64,000 bases of DNA from Candidatus Omnitrophota bacterium (lineage in GTDB: Bacteria; Hinthialibacterota; Hinthialibacteria; Hinthialibacterales; Hinthialibacteraceae). This document shows, in pieces, positions 33,198 through 42,147 of the stretch. Location of the stretch: positions 1 through 64,000 of the forward strand of contig JABLXU010000035.1 of the NCBI GenBank assembly GCA_013177805.1, written 5' to 3'. The notes below the pieces were generated by a model. It had not been told where the DNA came from and did no database searches. It worked only from the letters and a program-made list of their open reading frames with translations. Each line of letters starts with the position of its first letter. Positions within the stretch are counted from its first letter, which is position 1. Position numbers and translations under genes: made by a program.

Positions 33198-36100
33198 ATG
33201 ATTCAGGCATCGCGAGACCATTCCTTTGGGAACCGGCGGGAATATTACGGGGCCGTCCTGCTGCTGGCGGTGGCGGTGATGTTGTTTTGGTGGCGGATCT
33301 GGATCCCTTCGCCCGCGGACCGGATGCATTTCACTGATGACATCCTGATCAAGGATTATCCTACCCGTGTGGGATTGTACCGTTCAGTATTGGCCGGGCA
33401 TATTCCTTTGTGGGACCCCTCCCAGTTCGGAGGTTGGCCGGGTTTGGCGAATTGCGAAGCGGGCTTCTTCTATCCCTTCAATTGGCTTCTGCTTCCCTTC
33501 ACGGGTTCACCGGAAACCGCCTTTTGGGTGGTGGAATGGATGGTGTTGTTGCATTTGCTGCTTTCGGGAGTAGGCACGTACCGGCTGGCGCGGTATGCCG
33601 GATTGTCGACCCGCGGGGCGATGCTGGCGGCAGTGGCCTTTACGTTTTGCGGTTTTCACTGCGCGCACAAAAAACACACCAATATGATCTTCACCCTGGC
33701 CTGGCTGCCCTGGCTGGTGTTGGCGGCGGAACGATGGATCCAGGAAAAGAACGAGAAGCATGTATTCCGGCTGACATGTCTTCTGGCGTTGGCCTATCTC
33801 GCTGGACATCCGCAGTCCGCGTTGTATTGCACCATGTTTCTAGGGGCCCGGTTTCTGTACGCGGCATGGGAAACGGCGCGGAGACGGACATCGGGAAAGA
33901 CCGCGGGGATCGTCACGGGAACGATGCCGTTCATTGTGTTGGTGGTAATGGCGTTCGCGTTGACCAGCATCCAATGGATTCCCACGGTGGAGTTGATCCA
34001 GCAGGGCGAACGGGCGCAAGCAGACGTGTTTCGGAGCAGCACGGAGTTTTCGTTGCCACCGATTGAATTGGTGGAAGCAGTTGTGCCGGAATCGCTACGG
34101 TTCTGGACACAAATCGAAGTGTTTTACTGGGGAATGGTTCCCTTGCTGCTGGCGCTTTTGGCCTGGCTGCGTGGGGGATTCGATTCGTTTTTCCGGTTCC
34201 TGTCCGGCGCCGCGTTGGCGGCGGTGTTGTTGTCATTGGGAGAATATCTTTTTTTCTATGACCTGACCTACTTGATGATCCCCGGCGTCGCCTGGGTACG
34301 CGCGCCGAGCCGGATGATCTATTTTGCGAGCCTTCCCATCGCCTTGGTGGCAGGGCGGGGGCTGGATGAGATCGGGCGGATCGGGGATTCCGAAGAGGGC
34401 CGGCCTCTTTTTTCCGTGTTTTTCCGAATCGTGCCCGCCTTGGCCGGTGTGGTCACGGTGATGGTGTTCCTCGTTTATCTGGCCGCCGATGTGACTGACA
34501 ATCCGCAATTCACGATAAATGTTCAACGGGATTTGTTGCGTGTCTACTTGTACATGCTGATGTTCGGCGGGGGCTTCATGAGTCTCCAATATCTTTACCG
34601 GAACGGGCGGATCACCCATTGGAGTCTGGCATGGCTGGCGGTTTTCTTGACCTGGATCGACTTGGGCACGCATTTTCGCACGTTTGAATTGGGCCCGGGC
34701 GCGGGAGGATACCTGGTGGACACGGAAGTGCAACACATTCAACAGTCTTCCTGGAATTACCGGACCAAGGTGTATTTTCAGGGCGGGGGAGACCGGACGC
34801 TGTATCACGGTGCGGCGCAGGGATTTCCCGAAATGGACGGGCAATCCCCATTGACGCCGCGGATCCATCTCGAAGCGCGCGAGGATACCAACCTTCCTTT
34901 TCCTCGACGGATCAACATGAACATGCTGCGGTTGTTCTGCGTGGGGATCGTACTGACCGACATGGAGGGATTGCCACTGGCGTTTCAAAAGGTGACGCAA
35001 CGGATGTACCGGCTAGAAGGTCTGCAGGTGCGGGCGCGGCTGTTGCCGGAACAGATCCATGTGAACGAGGAGTACCAGCGTAATTTGTTGACCTTACAGT
35101 CGTTTCCTTTCGATAAAGTGGCTCTGGTGGATGGAAGGGGTATACAAGAAAAAAGTCCCCGCCGATCCGCTGGCGATACGTTGTTTCCCAAGCCGTTCCT
35201 GCTGGCCAGCTGTTCGTTGGAAGCAGTGAAACGGGGGGCCTACCTGATCGTGGACGGGGAAGATCATTTCGCCGGATTAGAGCAGGAACCGGGGTATTAC
35301 ATCGCGGTGGGGGATCCCCTAACCGGTGAAATCGAAGCGGCGGAGCGGTTCAACCTGATGGAAGATTTGGATGATCCCCAACGGCTGACTCACCTGCGCA
35401 TGTTGGAATTCATTCGGAATATTCCGGAGGGCAAAGTGGTGTTTGCCGCGGTCCAGGACAACGCGGCGGACGCGCTCTTACCGGTCGGCCTGACGGCTCT
35501 CCGGGGGATCGGGGCTTCGGTGGACGCGCGCGGCTATATGCCGGAGTGGAACGCGCCTCCCCCTTACCGGCTGGCGCACGCGGTAGTGGGCCGCAAGGGA
35601 GGAGCGATCGGTTCCGCCTTGGAAGTGATTTCCGCCACCGAGGCGTTGGTCGTCCAGACGGCAGATTCGTTGTACGTGGAGGGGGCGGTCGCTCCGAAAC
35701 CCCGGTTGGAGTTGGTGGCTCCGCGTGATCACGCGGACAAATGGTTCCGGCTGTTCAGCCGGTTGAAACGCTATGAAATCTCCCCCGCAGTGTACGAATC
35801 GGCCGATATCCCCCATAACGCCACACGGACCGTTTATCCGTCCCAAGAGATCTTGATCTTTTCCGCCCCCAAAAAACTGGTGACCTACGAGACCGAGGAC
35901 CGGGCCAGCATTCAGATCGGCGGCCGGGAATTCGCGCGGAATGAGAAAGGTTACAATCTGGTTCTCGTGAATCCACAAACATTGGAAGTGGAAAAGAGCG
36001 AAGTCTTCAATTTACTGGACGATTTCGATCCGGCCATCGCGCCGTCGGGGGACATCAGTGAAGCGTCGCCTGTTAACCGGGCGATGCGGGAATTCATCGC

Positions 36101-36764
36101 CTCGGTGACGGAGGGATATTACATCCTGGGGGCCATCCGGGACGAAGCAACGGATCTGATGACCCGGGAAACGCTGTCCGAATTGCATCGACTGGGGTCC
36201 CGCTTGACTTTTGATTTGAGCAACGCGGAGGCACGTAAACGGATTTCACATGCCTTTTTTGCGGTAAAAGGGGCCTCGATTTGCGTGGAGGCCAGCGGGC
36301 GGGAACGGGATTCTATTGTCTTCACCCGCTACCCGGGCGGTCCCGCGCTGACGCGGGATGATCTGGACATATCGGAGATCCGTTTCGTACCCGTGAATCC
36401 GGTGGAGGAAATGCTGAAACTCGCGGTCCCGCCACCCGGAAAGCGGCGGGAGGAACCGGGACCTATTTGGGCGGCATTGGATGATGGACCGAACCGCATT
36501 CGCGTTTCGGGAATGAGTCAGTCAGGGGGGATGCTTTTCGTAAGCGAGATGTTTTACCCGGGGTGGGAAGCCTGGGTGGATGGCGTAAAACAACCGATCC
36601 GTCGGGTGAATTATTATTTCCGGGGAATCGCGTTGCCGCCGGGACCGCACACGGTGGAATTGGTTTACCGGCCGCTTTCGTTCCGGTACGGTGCGATGGT
36701 TTCCTTGGTAGGGGCAATCGGCATGGGCCTTTGGTGGCTGGGCGCGAGAAAACACCGGGGGTGA
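33198..36764 (+). CDS. YfhO-family membrane protein with two inserted ILEI/PANDER-like domains
   Basis: An integral membrane protein of 1,188 residues. The N-terminal half has about ten or more hydrophobic segments and the YfhO/GT-C signature WDPSQFGGWPGLANCEAGFFYPFNWLLLPF in shortened form (QFGGWPGLANCEAG). The last 90 residues also match YfhO (EMFYPGWEAWVDGV; LPPGPHTVELVYRPLSFR) and end in a membrane helix. Between them lie two ILEI/PANDER-like (FAM3-type) domains, about residues 675-815 (AAERFNLMEDLDD, LEFIRNIPEGKVVFAAVQDNA, ALRGIGA) and 895-1050 (NEKGYNLVLVNPQTLEVEKSEVFNL, FIASVTEGYYILGAIRDEA). YfhO proteins glycosylate envelope polymers. Start ATG 33198 or 33192 is uncertain (weak ribosome binding site); the extension to 33066 lacks homology. 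Confidence 0.82.
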   Translation: MIQASRDHSFGNRREYYGAVLLLAVAVMLFWWRIWIPSPADRMHFTDDILIKDYPTRVGLYRSVLAGHIPLWDPSQFGGWPGLANCEAGFFYPFNWLLLPFTGSPETAFWVVEWMVLLHLLLSGVGTYRLARYAGLSTRGAMLAAVAFTFCGFHCAHKKHTNMIFTLAWLPWLVLAAERWIQEKNEKHVFRLTCLLALAYLAGHPQSALYCTMFLGARFLYAAWETARRRTSGKTAGIVTGTMPFIVLVVMAFALTSIQWIPTVELIQQGERAQADVFRSSTEFSLPPIELVEAVVPESLRFWTQIEVFYWGMVPLLLALLAWLRGGFDSFFRFLSGAALAAVLLSLGEYLFFYDLTYLMIPGVAWVRAPSRMIYFASLPIALVAGRGLDEIGRIGDSEEGRPLFSVFFRIVPALAGVVTVMVFLVYLAADVTDNPQFTINVQRDLLRVYLYMLMFGGGFMSLQYLYRNGRITHWSLAWLAVFLTWIDLGTHFRTFELGPGAGGYLVDTEVQHIQQSSWNYRTKVYFQGGGDRTLYHGAAQGFPEMDGQSPLTPRIHLEAREDTNLPFPRRINMNMLRLFCVGIVLTDMEGLPLAFQKVTQRMYRLEGLQVRARLLPEQIHVNEEYQRNLLTLQSFPFDKVALVDGRGIQEKSPRRSAGDTLFPKPFLLASCSLEAVKRGAYLIVDGEDHFAGLEQEPGYYIAVGDPLTGEIEAAERFNLMEDLDDPQRLTHLRMLEFIRNIPEGKVVFAAVQDNAADALLPVGLTALRGIGASVDARGYMPEWNAPPPYRLAHAVVGRKGGAIGSALEVISATEALVVQTADSLYVEGAVAPKPRLELVAPRDHADKWFRLFSRLKRYEISPAVYESADIPHNATRTVYPSQEILIFSAPKKLVTYETEDRASIQIGGREFARNEKGYNLVLVNPQTLEVEKSEVFNLLDDFDPAIAPSGDISEASPVNRAMREFIASVTEGYYILGAIRDEATDLMTRETLSELHRLGSRLTFDLSNAEARKRISHAFFAVKGASICVEASGRERDSIVFTRYPGGPALTRDDLDISEIRFVPVNPVEEMLKLAVPPPGKRREEPGPIWAALDDGPNRIRVSGMSQSGGMLFVSEMFYPGWEAWVDGVKQPIRRVNYYFRGIALPPGPHTVELVYRPLSFRYGAMVSLVGAIGMGLWWLGARKHRG

Positions 36765-36817
36765 GAGTTTTAAGTTTACCAGAATGGTTCAGAGGGTTGT
36801 TTTATTTTGGAGTGCAA

Positions 36818-37492
36818 TCACTTCTTCAGCCGAAGTTTTTCGTTCTGTGAGTTTTTCTTTAATAATTTCCACAGGTAATATTCCGGCAGGTCGGTCGAGG
36901 TGGGAACAGTTTCCACCGGTCGTTCCGGCCAAGTCATGCCAGGCCGGAAATCGTCCTTCAGTTCCAAAGGGACCAGCAGGCGTTGTTTGTCGTAGATGAA
37001 ATCGCCCCGGTCGCTACTGGCTGATTCCCAGTTTGGGCCAAGGATCACGGCGTCTTCCGGGCAGGCTTCCTCACAAAAGCCGCAGAAAATGCACCGGAGC
37101 ATATCGATTTGGTATACCGCGGCGTACCGTTCCCCATGGGACACACGGTGGTCAGGGGTATTTTCCGCCGCCTCCAAATAGATCGCGTTGGAAGGGCAGA
37201 CCACCCCGCACAGGCCGCATCCCACGCACCGTTCCAGACCGTCCTCATGCCGTTGTAACCGGTGGATTCCCCGGAAGCGGGAAGATTGAGGACGTTTTTG
37301 GTTGGGATAATTGAAAGTCACCGGTTTGCGGAACAGATGCCGCAAGGTCATTCCCATTCCCTGGACGATGGCCCAGAGCATGTCGAACGATCTTCGCCAG
37401 CCGGGAGCGGATTTTGGCCGACGGTTGGCATGAACTTGGATTCCCTTTTTCAAGGGCTGCGCGGGAATAGGCTTGAAAGTCGCTTCGAGCAT
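36818..37492 (-). CDS. nuoI: NADH-quinone oxidoreductase subunit I (2x[4Fe-4S] ferredoxin-type)
   Basis: A 224-residue NuoI-like protein, the subunit that carries clusters N6a and N6b and passes electrons towards the quinone site. Two complete motifs are seen: CVGCGLCGVVCP and CIFCGFCEEACP. The amphipathic N-terminal region LRHLFRKPVTFNYP and the C-terminal FIYDKQRLL match the family. AAGGA lies seven bases upstream of the ATG. It is alone: no nuoH, nuoJ or other complex I gene is adjacent, whereas nuoI normally sits inside a nuo operon. It may supply a scattered complex I or another ferredoxin-linked membrane complex. Confidence 0.88.
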   Translation of the reverse strand: MLEATFKPIPAQPLKKGIQVHANRRPKSAPGWRRSFDMLWAIVQGMGMTLRHLFRKPVTFNYPNQKRPQSSRFRGIHRLQRHEDGLERCVGCGLCGVVCPSNAIYLEAAENTPDHRVSHGERYAAVYQIDMLRCIFCGFCEEACPEDAVILGPNWESASSDRGDFIYDKQRLLVPLELKDDFRPGMTWPERPVETVPTSTDLPEYYLWKLLKKNSQNEKLRLKK

Positions 37493-38092
37493 AACCGAAT
37501 CCTTTTCAGGTAATAGACGTCATTATACGAGTCAGACACTAAGGCGCAACGTAATTCGGCAGGATGACGGAAGGTAATATGGATTGAAAGATACCTTGCT
37601 AATCTGATTCATCTTGCGGGAACTATTAACACGATGGCAGATAAAGGATGCCTTGCGCCCTTTCATGGATTCCCTTACCCAGGCACTCTCCCAGAGGGAT
37701 CGGGATTTGTTTCGAGTTTATATAAGTATTTATAATTATAATAAATTACTATTTACGATTCATCTTGCGAGGCCTGAAATCTGTTGCAGGACAGATGTTT
37801 TTTTGATTGGTAATGAAAATATACTAATTTGATGAATTATCTCTATTTTCTAAATCAGACAAGATTGCCGCACCAAAATTGGTGGAATAGTGCGGCATTT
37901 TGGTATTATCACCGTCCCACTCGACACTATTGATATGAGGATTGAGTTTATAATAAATCATTGTAAATCAATATGTTATGTTAGAAATTATGATAAGGCC
38001 TCTTGGGAAGGGCGAGTGTGAATGAATCTTGCAAGAGAGGGGAGAATGTGTTCCAATATAGCTATCAATGATGAACCAGGGAAACCAGCCGC
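37493..38092. other. 600-base AT-rich divergent control region between nuoI and hemA
   Basis: No convincing gene; a 72-codon frame from a TTG at 37614 lacks a ribosome binding site and homology. A hairpin, TGCCGCAC (37866-37873) with GTGCGGCA (37890-37897), has an inner CCAAAATTGG. A perfect TATAAT at 37949-37954 lies about 140 bases before hemA but has a poor -35 (ACTATT region). In the leader, CTCTTG and CAAGAG arms near 38004-38035 could form a long-loop stem. The region probably holds the hem operon promoter. Confidence 0.4.
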
Positions 38093-39451
38093 ATGATGTC
38101 CAATGCAGCCATAAACGGGACGCCAGATCATTTCATCGTTATTACACTCAATCATAAGAATTTGTCGTTAAGAGATTTGCCGGACTTTTCGTTTGAGCCG
38201 GATGAACTGGATTTGTTTTTGCTACACGCCGCTAGCCAACCTGATATCGAAGAAATCGCGGGTCTGTGCACCTGCAACCGGACAGAGTTCTTTGCCGCGG
38301 TGCGTTCGGTGAAAGATGCCGCCCACGCCATTGTGCATGATATCGCTAAGCACGCAGGTGTTTCCCTGGAAAAAATGCGGGATAGTCTGGATGTCATTGT
38401 GGATGCCTCGGCCGTGGAGCATCTGTTCAAGTTGGCCGCGGGTCTGGAATCCATGATCATCGGCGATGCCCAGATCCTGGGACAGGTCAAGCAGGCGTAT
38501 CGGCATGCCGGAGAACTGGGTACCTGCGGCCGGGTGTTCAATCTGGTGTTTCAAAAAGCCTTCTCGGTGGCCAAACGGATCCGGCGGGAGACCGGCCTGG
38601 GGAAAGGACGTTTGTCAATCAGCGCCCTGGCGGTGGAACAAGCGGAACAGTTTTTTGGAACCCTGACACCCGTCGTGGCCACGGTGATCGGCGCCGGGAA
38701 AATGGGTGGACTGACATCGAAATATTTAAAGGCGGCTGGTGTGAAGGAACTCCGGATTGTCAACCGCAGTTTGGAACGCAGCCTGGAGTTAGCAAACGAA
38801 GCCGGCGGTAAAGTGTACGGTTTCGACGAGCTGGACCGGGTAATCGCGGAATCAGACTTAGTGATCAGCGCCACCGCTGCCCCAGATTACTTGATTACGA
38901 AAGAAATGCTGGAAAACAATCCCAGCTGGTCATTCCAAAAGAAATTGTTCGTGGATATCGCCTTGCCTGCGGATATCGACCCAGCCATCACGGATCTGGA
39001 GGGAATCCATCTGATTGACCTGGATTCCCTGCGGGAGGCTGCGCGGGAAAATGAACTCCAGCGGCTTGCGCAAATTGAGACTGCCAACGATATCGTCGAG
39101 GATGAATTGGACCGCCTGGGCCCCTGGCCGTTGCCGTTTCATATCGACGCGCTGGCGGTCGAATTGGGACGATTCGCCGATTTCATTTATCAGGATGAAT
39201 TGCAAAACATCTTAGCGGATATGCCGGAGTTGACGCCCGCGCAACAAGAGGCCATTGCCGCGCGAATGAAGCGCTTGGCGGAACGCATCATCCTTGCCCC
39301 GAGGCGAAACATGCGGAAACACAAAGTCATCCGGACCTGCCCAAACGCCCCGCAGTGCATGGCGGAATTGTTTGTGCCGGAATGCGGAGCCCGTGAAACA
39401 CCCGCCAAAGACGTGACAACTGAAGAAGCATTGGCCCGGACGGAACGATAA
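38093..39451 (+). CDS. hemA: Glutamyl-tRNA reductase
   Basis: A 452-residue enzyme that reduces glutamyl-tRNA(Glu) to glutamate-1-semialdehyde, the first committed step of C5-pathway tetrapyrrole synthesis. The catalytic cysteine is Cys61 in CTCNRTEFFA. GLESMIIGDAQILGQVK and the NADPH-binding Rossmann segment VATVIGAGKMGGLTSKYL follow, then the helical dimerisation domain. Length is normal. The start at ATG 38093 (another ATG at 38096) has no good Shine-Dalgarno. Its stop shares a base with the hemE ATG (TAATG). No hemL is present nearby, so the next enzyme must be encoded elsewhere. Confidence 0.96.
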   Translation: MMSNAAINGTPDHFIVITLNHKNLSLRDLPDFSFEPDELDLFLLHAASQPDIEEIAGLCTCNRTEFFAAVRSVKDAAHAIVHDIAKHAGVSLEKMRDSLDVIVDASAVEHLFKLAAGLESMIIGDAQILGQVKQAYRHAGELGTCGRVFNLVFQKAFSVAKRIRRETGLGKGRLSISALAVEQAEQFFGTLTPVVATVIGAGKMGGLTSKYLKAAGVKELRIVNRSLERSLELANEAGGKVYGFDELDRVIAESDLVISATAAPDYLITKEMLENNPSWSFQKKLFVDIALPADIDPAITDLEGIHLIDLDSLREAARENELQRLAQIETANDIVEDELDRLGPWPLPFHIDALAVELGRFADFIYQDELQNILADMPELTPAQQEAIAARMKRLAERIILAPRRNMRKHKVIRTCPNAPQCMAELFVPECGARETPAKDVTTEEALARTER

Positions 39452-40521
39452 TGGAAATCCGCGCGCCCCTTTCCCTAGTTCGTCCTTTAACGGAAAAATC
39501 CCGTTTTCTCGGAGCGATCGCCCGGAAACCCATCGACCGGCCGCCGGTGTGGCTCATGCGCCAGGCCGGGCGTTACCTCCCACAATACATGGAGGTCAAA
39601 AAACAGTACACATTCCTGGAAATGTGCCGGTTGCCGGAGATCGCGGCCGAAATCTCCATCCAACCATACGCGATTCTGGGTGTGGACGCCATCATCGTTT
39701 TCAACGACATTCTGATTCCCCTCGAGCAGCTGGGGTTGACGGTGGATTTTAATGAGCAAGGTCCTGTCGTCACTCCCGCGCCGCGGCATGAGCGGGACAT
39801 CCGGGCCTTGCGCCGCAGGCCTTTCGATGAATCACCTCCGGTATGCGATTCGATCGCCATAATCCACCGGCAGGTGGGGGAACACACGCCCGTCCTGGGT
39901 TTTGCCGGAGCGCCGTTCACCCTCGCCTGCTATCTGGTAGAGGGCGTCACCAGCAAAAACCTGCGGTATATCAAGGAGTTGGTCTACGCCCGTCCGGATT
40001 TGCTCGAGCGGATTCTGGAAACGCTTACGGAAACGGTGATCGAATACCTCCGCCTGCAGATCCAGGCCGGAGCGGATGCCGTTCAGATTTTCGATACGTG
40101 GGCGGGAGAACTCGGCCGGACGGAGTACCGCCGGTTCGCAATGCCTTGGCAGAAGCGGGTGATCGAAGCCATCCAAAGTGAGGGCACGCCCGTGATCCTG
40201 TATGTAAAAGGATCTTCCCCCTTCCTGGAGGAGATGAAACACACCGGGGCTTCGGTGTTAAGTGTGGACTGGCGGATTCCCCTTTCGGAGGTGACGGCCC
40301 AGGTAGGAGCGGATACAGTCCTGCAGGGCAACCTAGATCCTACGGCCTTGTACGCGCCGCCGGACGTGGTGAGCCGCCGGACACGGGATCTGCTGGACGA
40401 TTGCGGACGCAGGACGGGCCATATTTTCAATCTCGGCCACGGCGTGCTTCCTCAAACCCCGGTAGAAAGTGTGCAAGCCCTGGTGGACACGGTAAAAGCC
40501 TATGAGTACGGTTCATTATAA
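39451..40521 (+). CDS. hemE: Uroporphyrinogen decarboxylase
   Basis: A 356-residue enzyme converting uroporphyrinogen III to coproporphyrinogen III by removal of four carboxylates. The diagnostic RPPVWLMRQAGRYLPQY lies near residue 30, followed by ILGVDAIIVFNDILIP, GFAGAPFTLACYLVEG and FNLGHGVLPQTP near the C-terminus. Its start overlaps the hemA stop by one base and its 3' end overlaps hemN by 20 bases, indicating tight translational coupling. The first 20 residues are slightly longer than usual, so an internal start is possible. Confidence 0.97.
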   Translation: MEIRAPLSLVRPLTEKSRFLGAIARKPIDRPPVWLMRQAGRYLPQYMEVKKQYTFLEMCRLPEIAAEISIQPYAILGVDAIIVFNDILIPLEQLGLTVDFNEQGPVVTPAPRHERDIRALRRRPFDESPPVCDSIAIIHRQVGEHTPVLGFAGAPFTLACYLVEGVTSKNLRYIKELVYARPDLLERILETLTETVIEYLRLQIQAGADAVQIFDTWAGELGRTEYRRFAMPWQKRVIEAIQSEGTPVILYVKGSSPFLEEMKHTGASVLSVDWRIPLSEVTAQVGADTVLQGNLDPTALYAPPDVVSRRTRDLLDDCGRRTGHIFNLGHGVLPQTPVESVQALVDTVKAYEYGSL

Positions 40522-41917
40522 ACCCGAATGGATGACGGAACGGGCGCTGGTTCAAAAATACTCGGGCCGTGGTCCCCGCTACACGAGTTATCCCACCGCC
40601 CCCGAATGGACGGATGGTGTGGGCGAGGCGGAATACTGGCGGCATATCCAGGTGACCAATGCGGTGGAGCATTCCCGGCCGTTGTCGTTGTATATCCATA
40701 TCCCCTTCTGCGAGGAGCGCTGTTCGTATTGCGCCTGCAACGTGATCATCACCCGCCGGCAGGATGTGGCCGATAACTACGTGGAACTCGTGTTGAAAGA
40801 AGTGGACCTGATCGCTCCCGAAATTTCGAAAAAGCGGCGCGTTAACCAATTCCACTTAGGCGGGGGTACACCGACGCAACTCTCTCCCGGCTCGCTGGGA
40901 CGGTTATTGGACCGGTTCGCGGATCATTTTACCTTTGAAGAGACGGCCGAACGGTCCATCGAGGTGGATCTGCGGGTCACCAACGTGGAACATTTGCAGG
41001 TGTTGCGGGAACATCAGTTCAACCGTATCTCGATGGGGGTGCAGGATTTTTCAGAAGAGACACAAAGAGCCATCAACCGTCCCCAGTCCATCGACGCAAC
41101 CCGTGCGTTCATCCATCTTTGCCGGGAATACGGATTCGACAGTATCAATATCGACCTGGTGTACGGGTTGCCATTCCAGACAGCGGATTCGTTCAAGTGG
41201 ACTCTGGAAACCGTTTACGAAATTGATCCCGACCGCATCGCGCTGTATAACTACGCCCATCTGCCTGCCAAAATCCCCCACCAGCGGCGGATTCAAGAAA
41301 CATGGCTGCCGGACGCGGAAGAGCGGTTCGCTATTTTCAAGGAAGCGGTGGAGGGATTTACCCAAAACGGATATGTGTACATTGGGTTGGATCATTTTGC
41401 CAAACCCACAGACGAGTTGACCTTGGCGCAGCAGGAGGGAACCTTACAACGCAACTTCATGGGCTTCACCACGAGGGCGGGTGCGGATCTCTACGCTTTC
41501 GGGACCTCCTCGATCAGCAGTCTGCCGGCCTTGTATGTCCAAAACGTGAAGAAACTGAAGACTTACGGCGACGCGGTGACCGCCGGGCGGTTGCCCATCG
41601 AGCGGGGCATGGAGTTGACGCGGGACGACCGCATCCGGCGTTGGGTGATCATGGAACTCATGTGCAACCTGCGGGTCTCGACGCGGCGGTTCCAGGAAAT
41701 GTGGGGCGAAGATTTTCACGCTTACTTTGCGGAAGAACTTCCCCGGCTCCAGCCCTTTATCGCGGATGGACTGGTGAGTCCCGACCTCTCCACGGAGATC
41801 CGGGTCACCAGTCTGGGGCAGATCATGGTGCGGCCGGTGGCCATGATCTTCGACGCGTACCTGAACTTCGCCCGGAAGGCCGGCCGCGCGGCCCCGGTGT
41901 TTTCGCGGACCTTATAG
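40502..41917 (+). CDS. hemN: Oxygen-independent coproporphyrinogen III oxidase (radical SAM)
   Basis: A 471-residue HemN that converts coproporphyrinogen III to protoporphyrinogen IX without oxygen. Cys70, Cys74 and Cys77 of CEERCSYC bind the [4Fe-4S]/SAM cluster, and Cys79 follows as in true HemN. FHLGGGTPTQLS, the NRISMGVQDFSEETQRAINR region and the C-terminal HemN domain (NFMGFTTRAGADLYAFGTSS) distinguish it from HemW paralogues. It overlaps hemE by 20 bases. Its presence suits anaerobic or facultative growth. Confidence 0.96.
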   Translation: MSTVHYKPEWMTERALVQKYSGRGPRYTSYPTAPEWTDGVGEAEYWRHIQVTNAVEHSRPLSLYIHIPFCEERCSYCACNVIITRRQDVADNYVELVLKEVDLIAPEISKKRRVNQFHLGGGTPTQLSPGSLGRLLDRFADHFTFEETAERSIEVDLRVTNVEHLQVLREHQFNRISMGVQDFSEETQRAINRPQSIDATRAFIHLCREYGFDSINIDLVYGLPFQTADSFKWTLETVYEIDPDRIALYNYAHLPAKIPHQRRIQETWLPDAEERFAIFKEAVEGFTQNGYVYIGLDHFAKPTDELTLAQQEGTLQRNFMGFTTRAGADLYAFGTSSISSLPALYVQNVKKLKTYGDAVTAGRLPIERGMELTRDDRIRRWVIMELMCNLRVSTRRFQEMWGEDFHAYFAEELPRLQPFIADGLVSPDLSTEIRVTSLGQIMVRPVAMIFDAYLNFARKAGRAAPVFSRTL

Positions 41918-42019
41918 AAAAAATCGGCTTGAAAAATTCCAAAAAAAAAAGGATTTCATTCAAATCCCGCCCCGCGGATTTCTTCTCGTCGGACACGTAT
42001 CACCAAAATGTTTACACTA

Positions 42020-42044
42020 TTGACAGGATCAGCCGATTGGCTGA
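42020..42044 (+). promoter_or_regulatory. TTGACA plus inverted repeat between hemN and hemG
   Basis: TTGACA (42020-42025) is followed by TCAGCC-GATT-GGCTGA (42029-42044). A proper -10 box at 17 bases (GATTGG) is absent. It may be an internal control site for the second half of the haem cluster. Confidence 0.25.
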
Positions 42045-42147
42045 TTGGATGAGACTCTAGAAATTCATATCGGTCTTGTTGAAGATTGGGTGAATGGTTT
42101 CAGGCCAACGCTAGGATAACTCTTTGGTAGATTAGATTGGATACCTC

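Noticed and set aside
37614-37832. 72-codon plus-strand frame in the nuoI-hemA gap
   Set aside because: TTG start without ribosome binding site, AT-rich low-information sequence and no homology.
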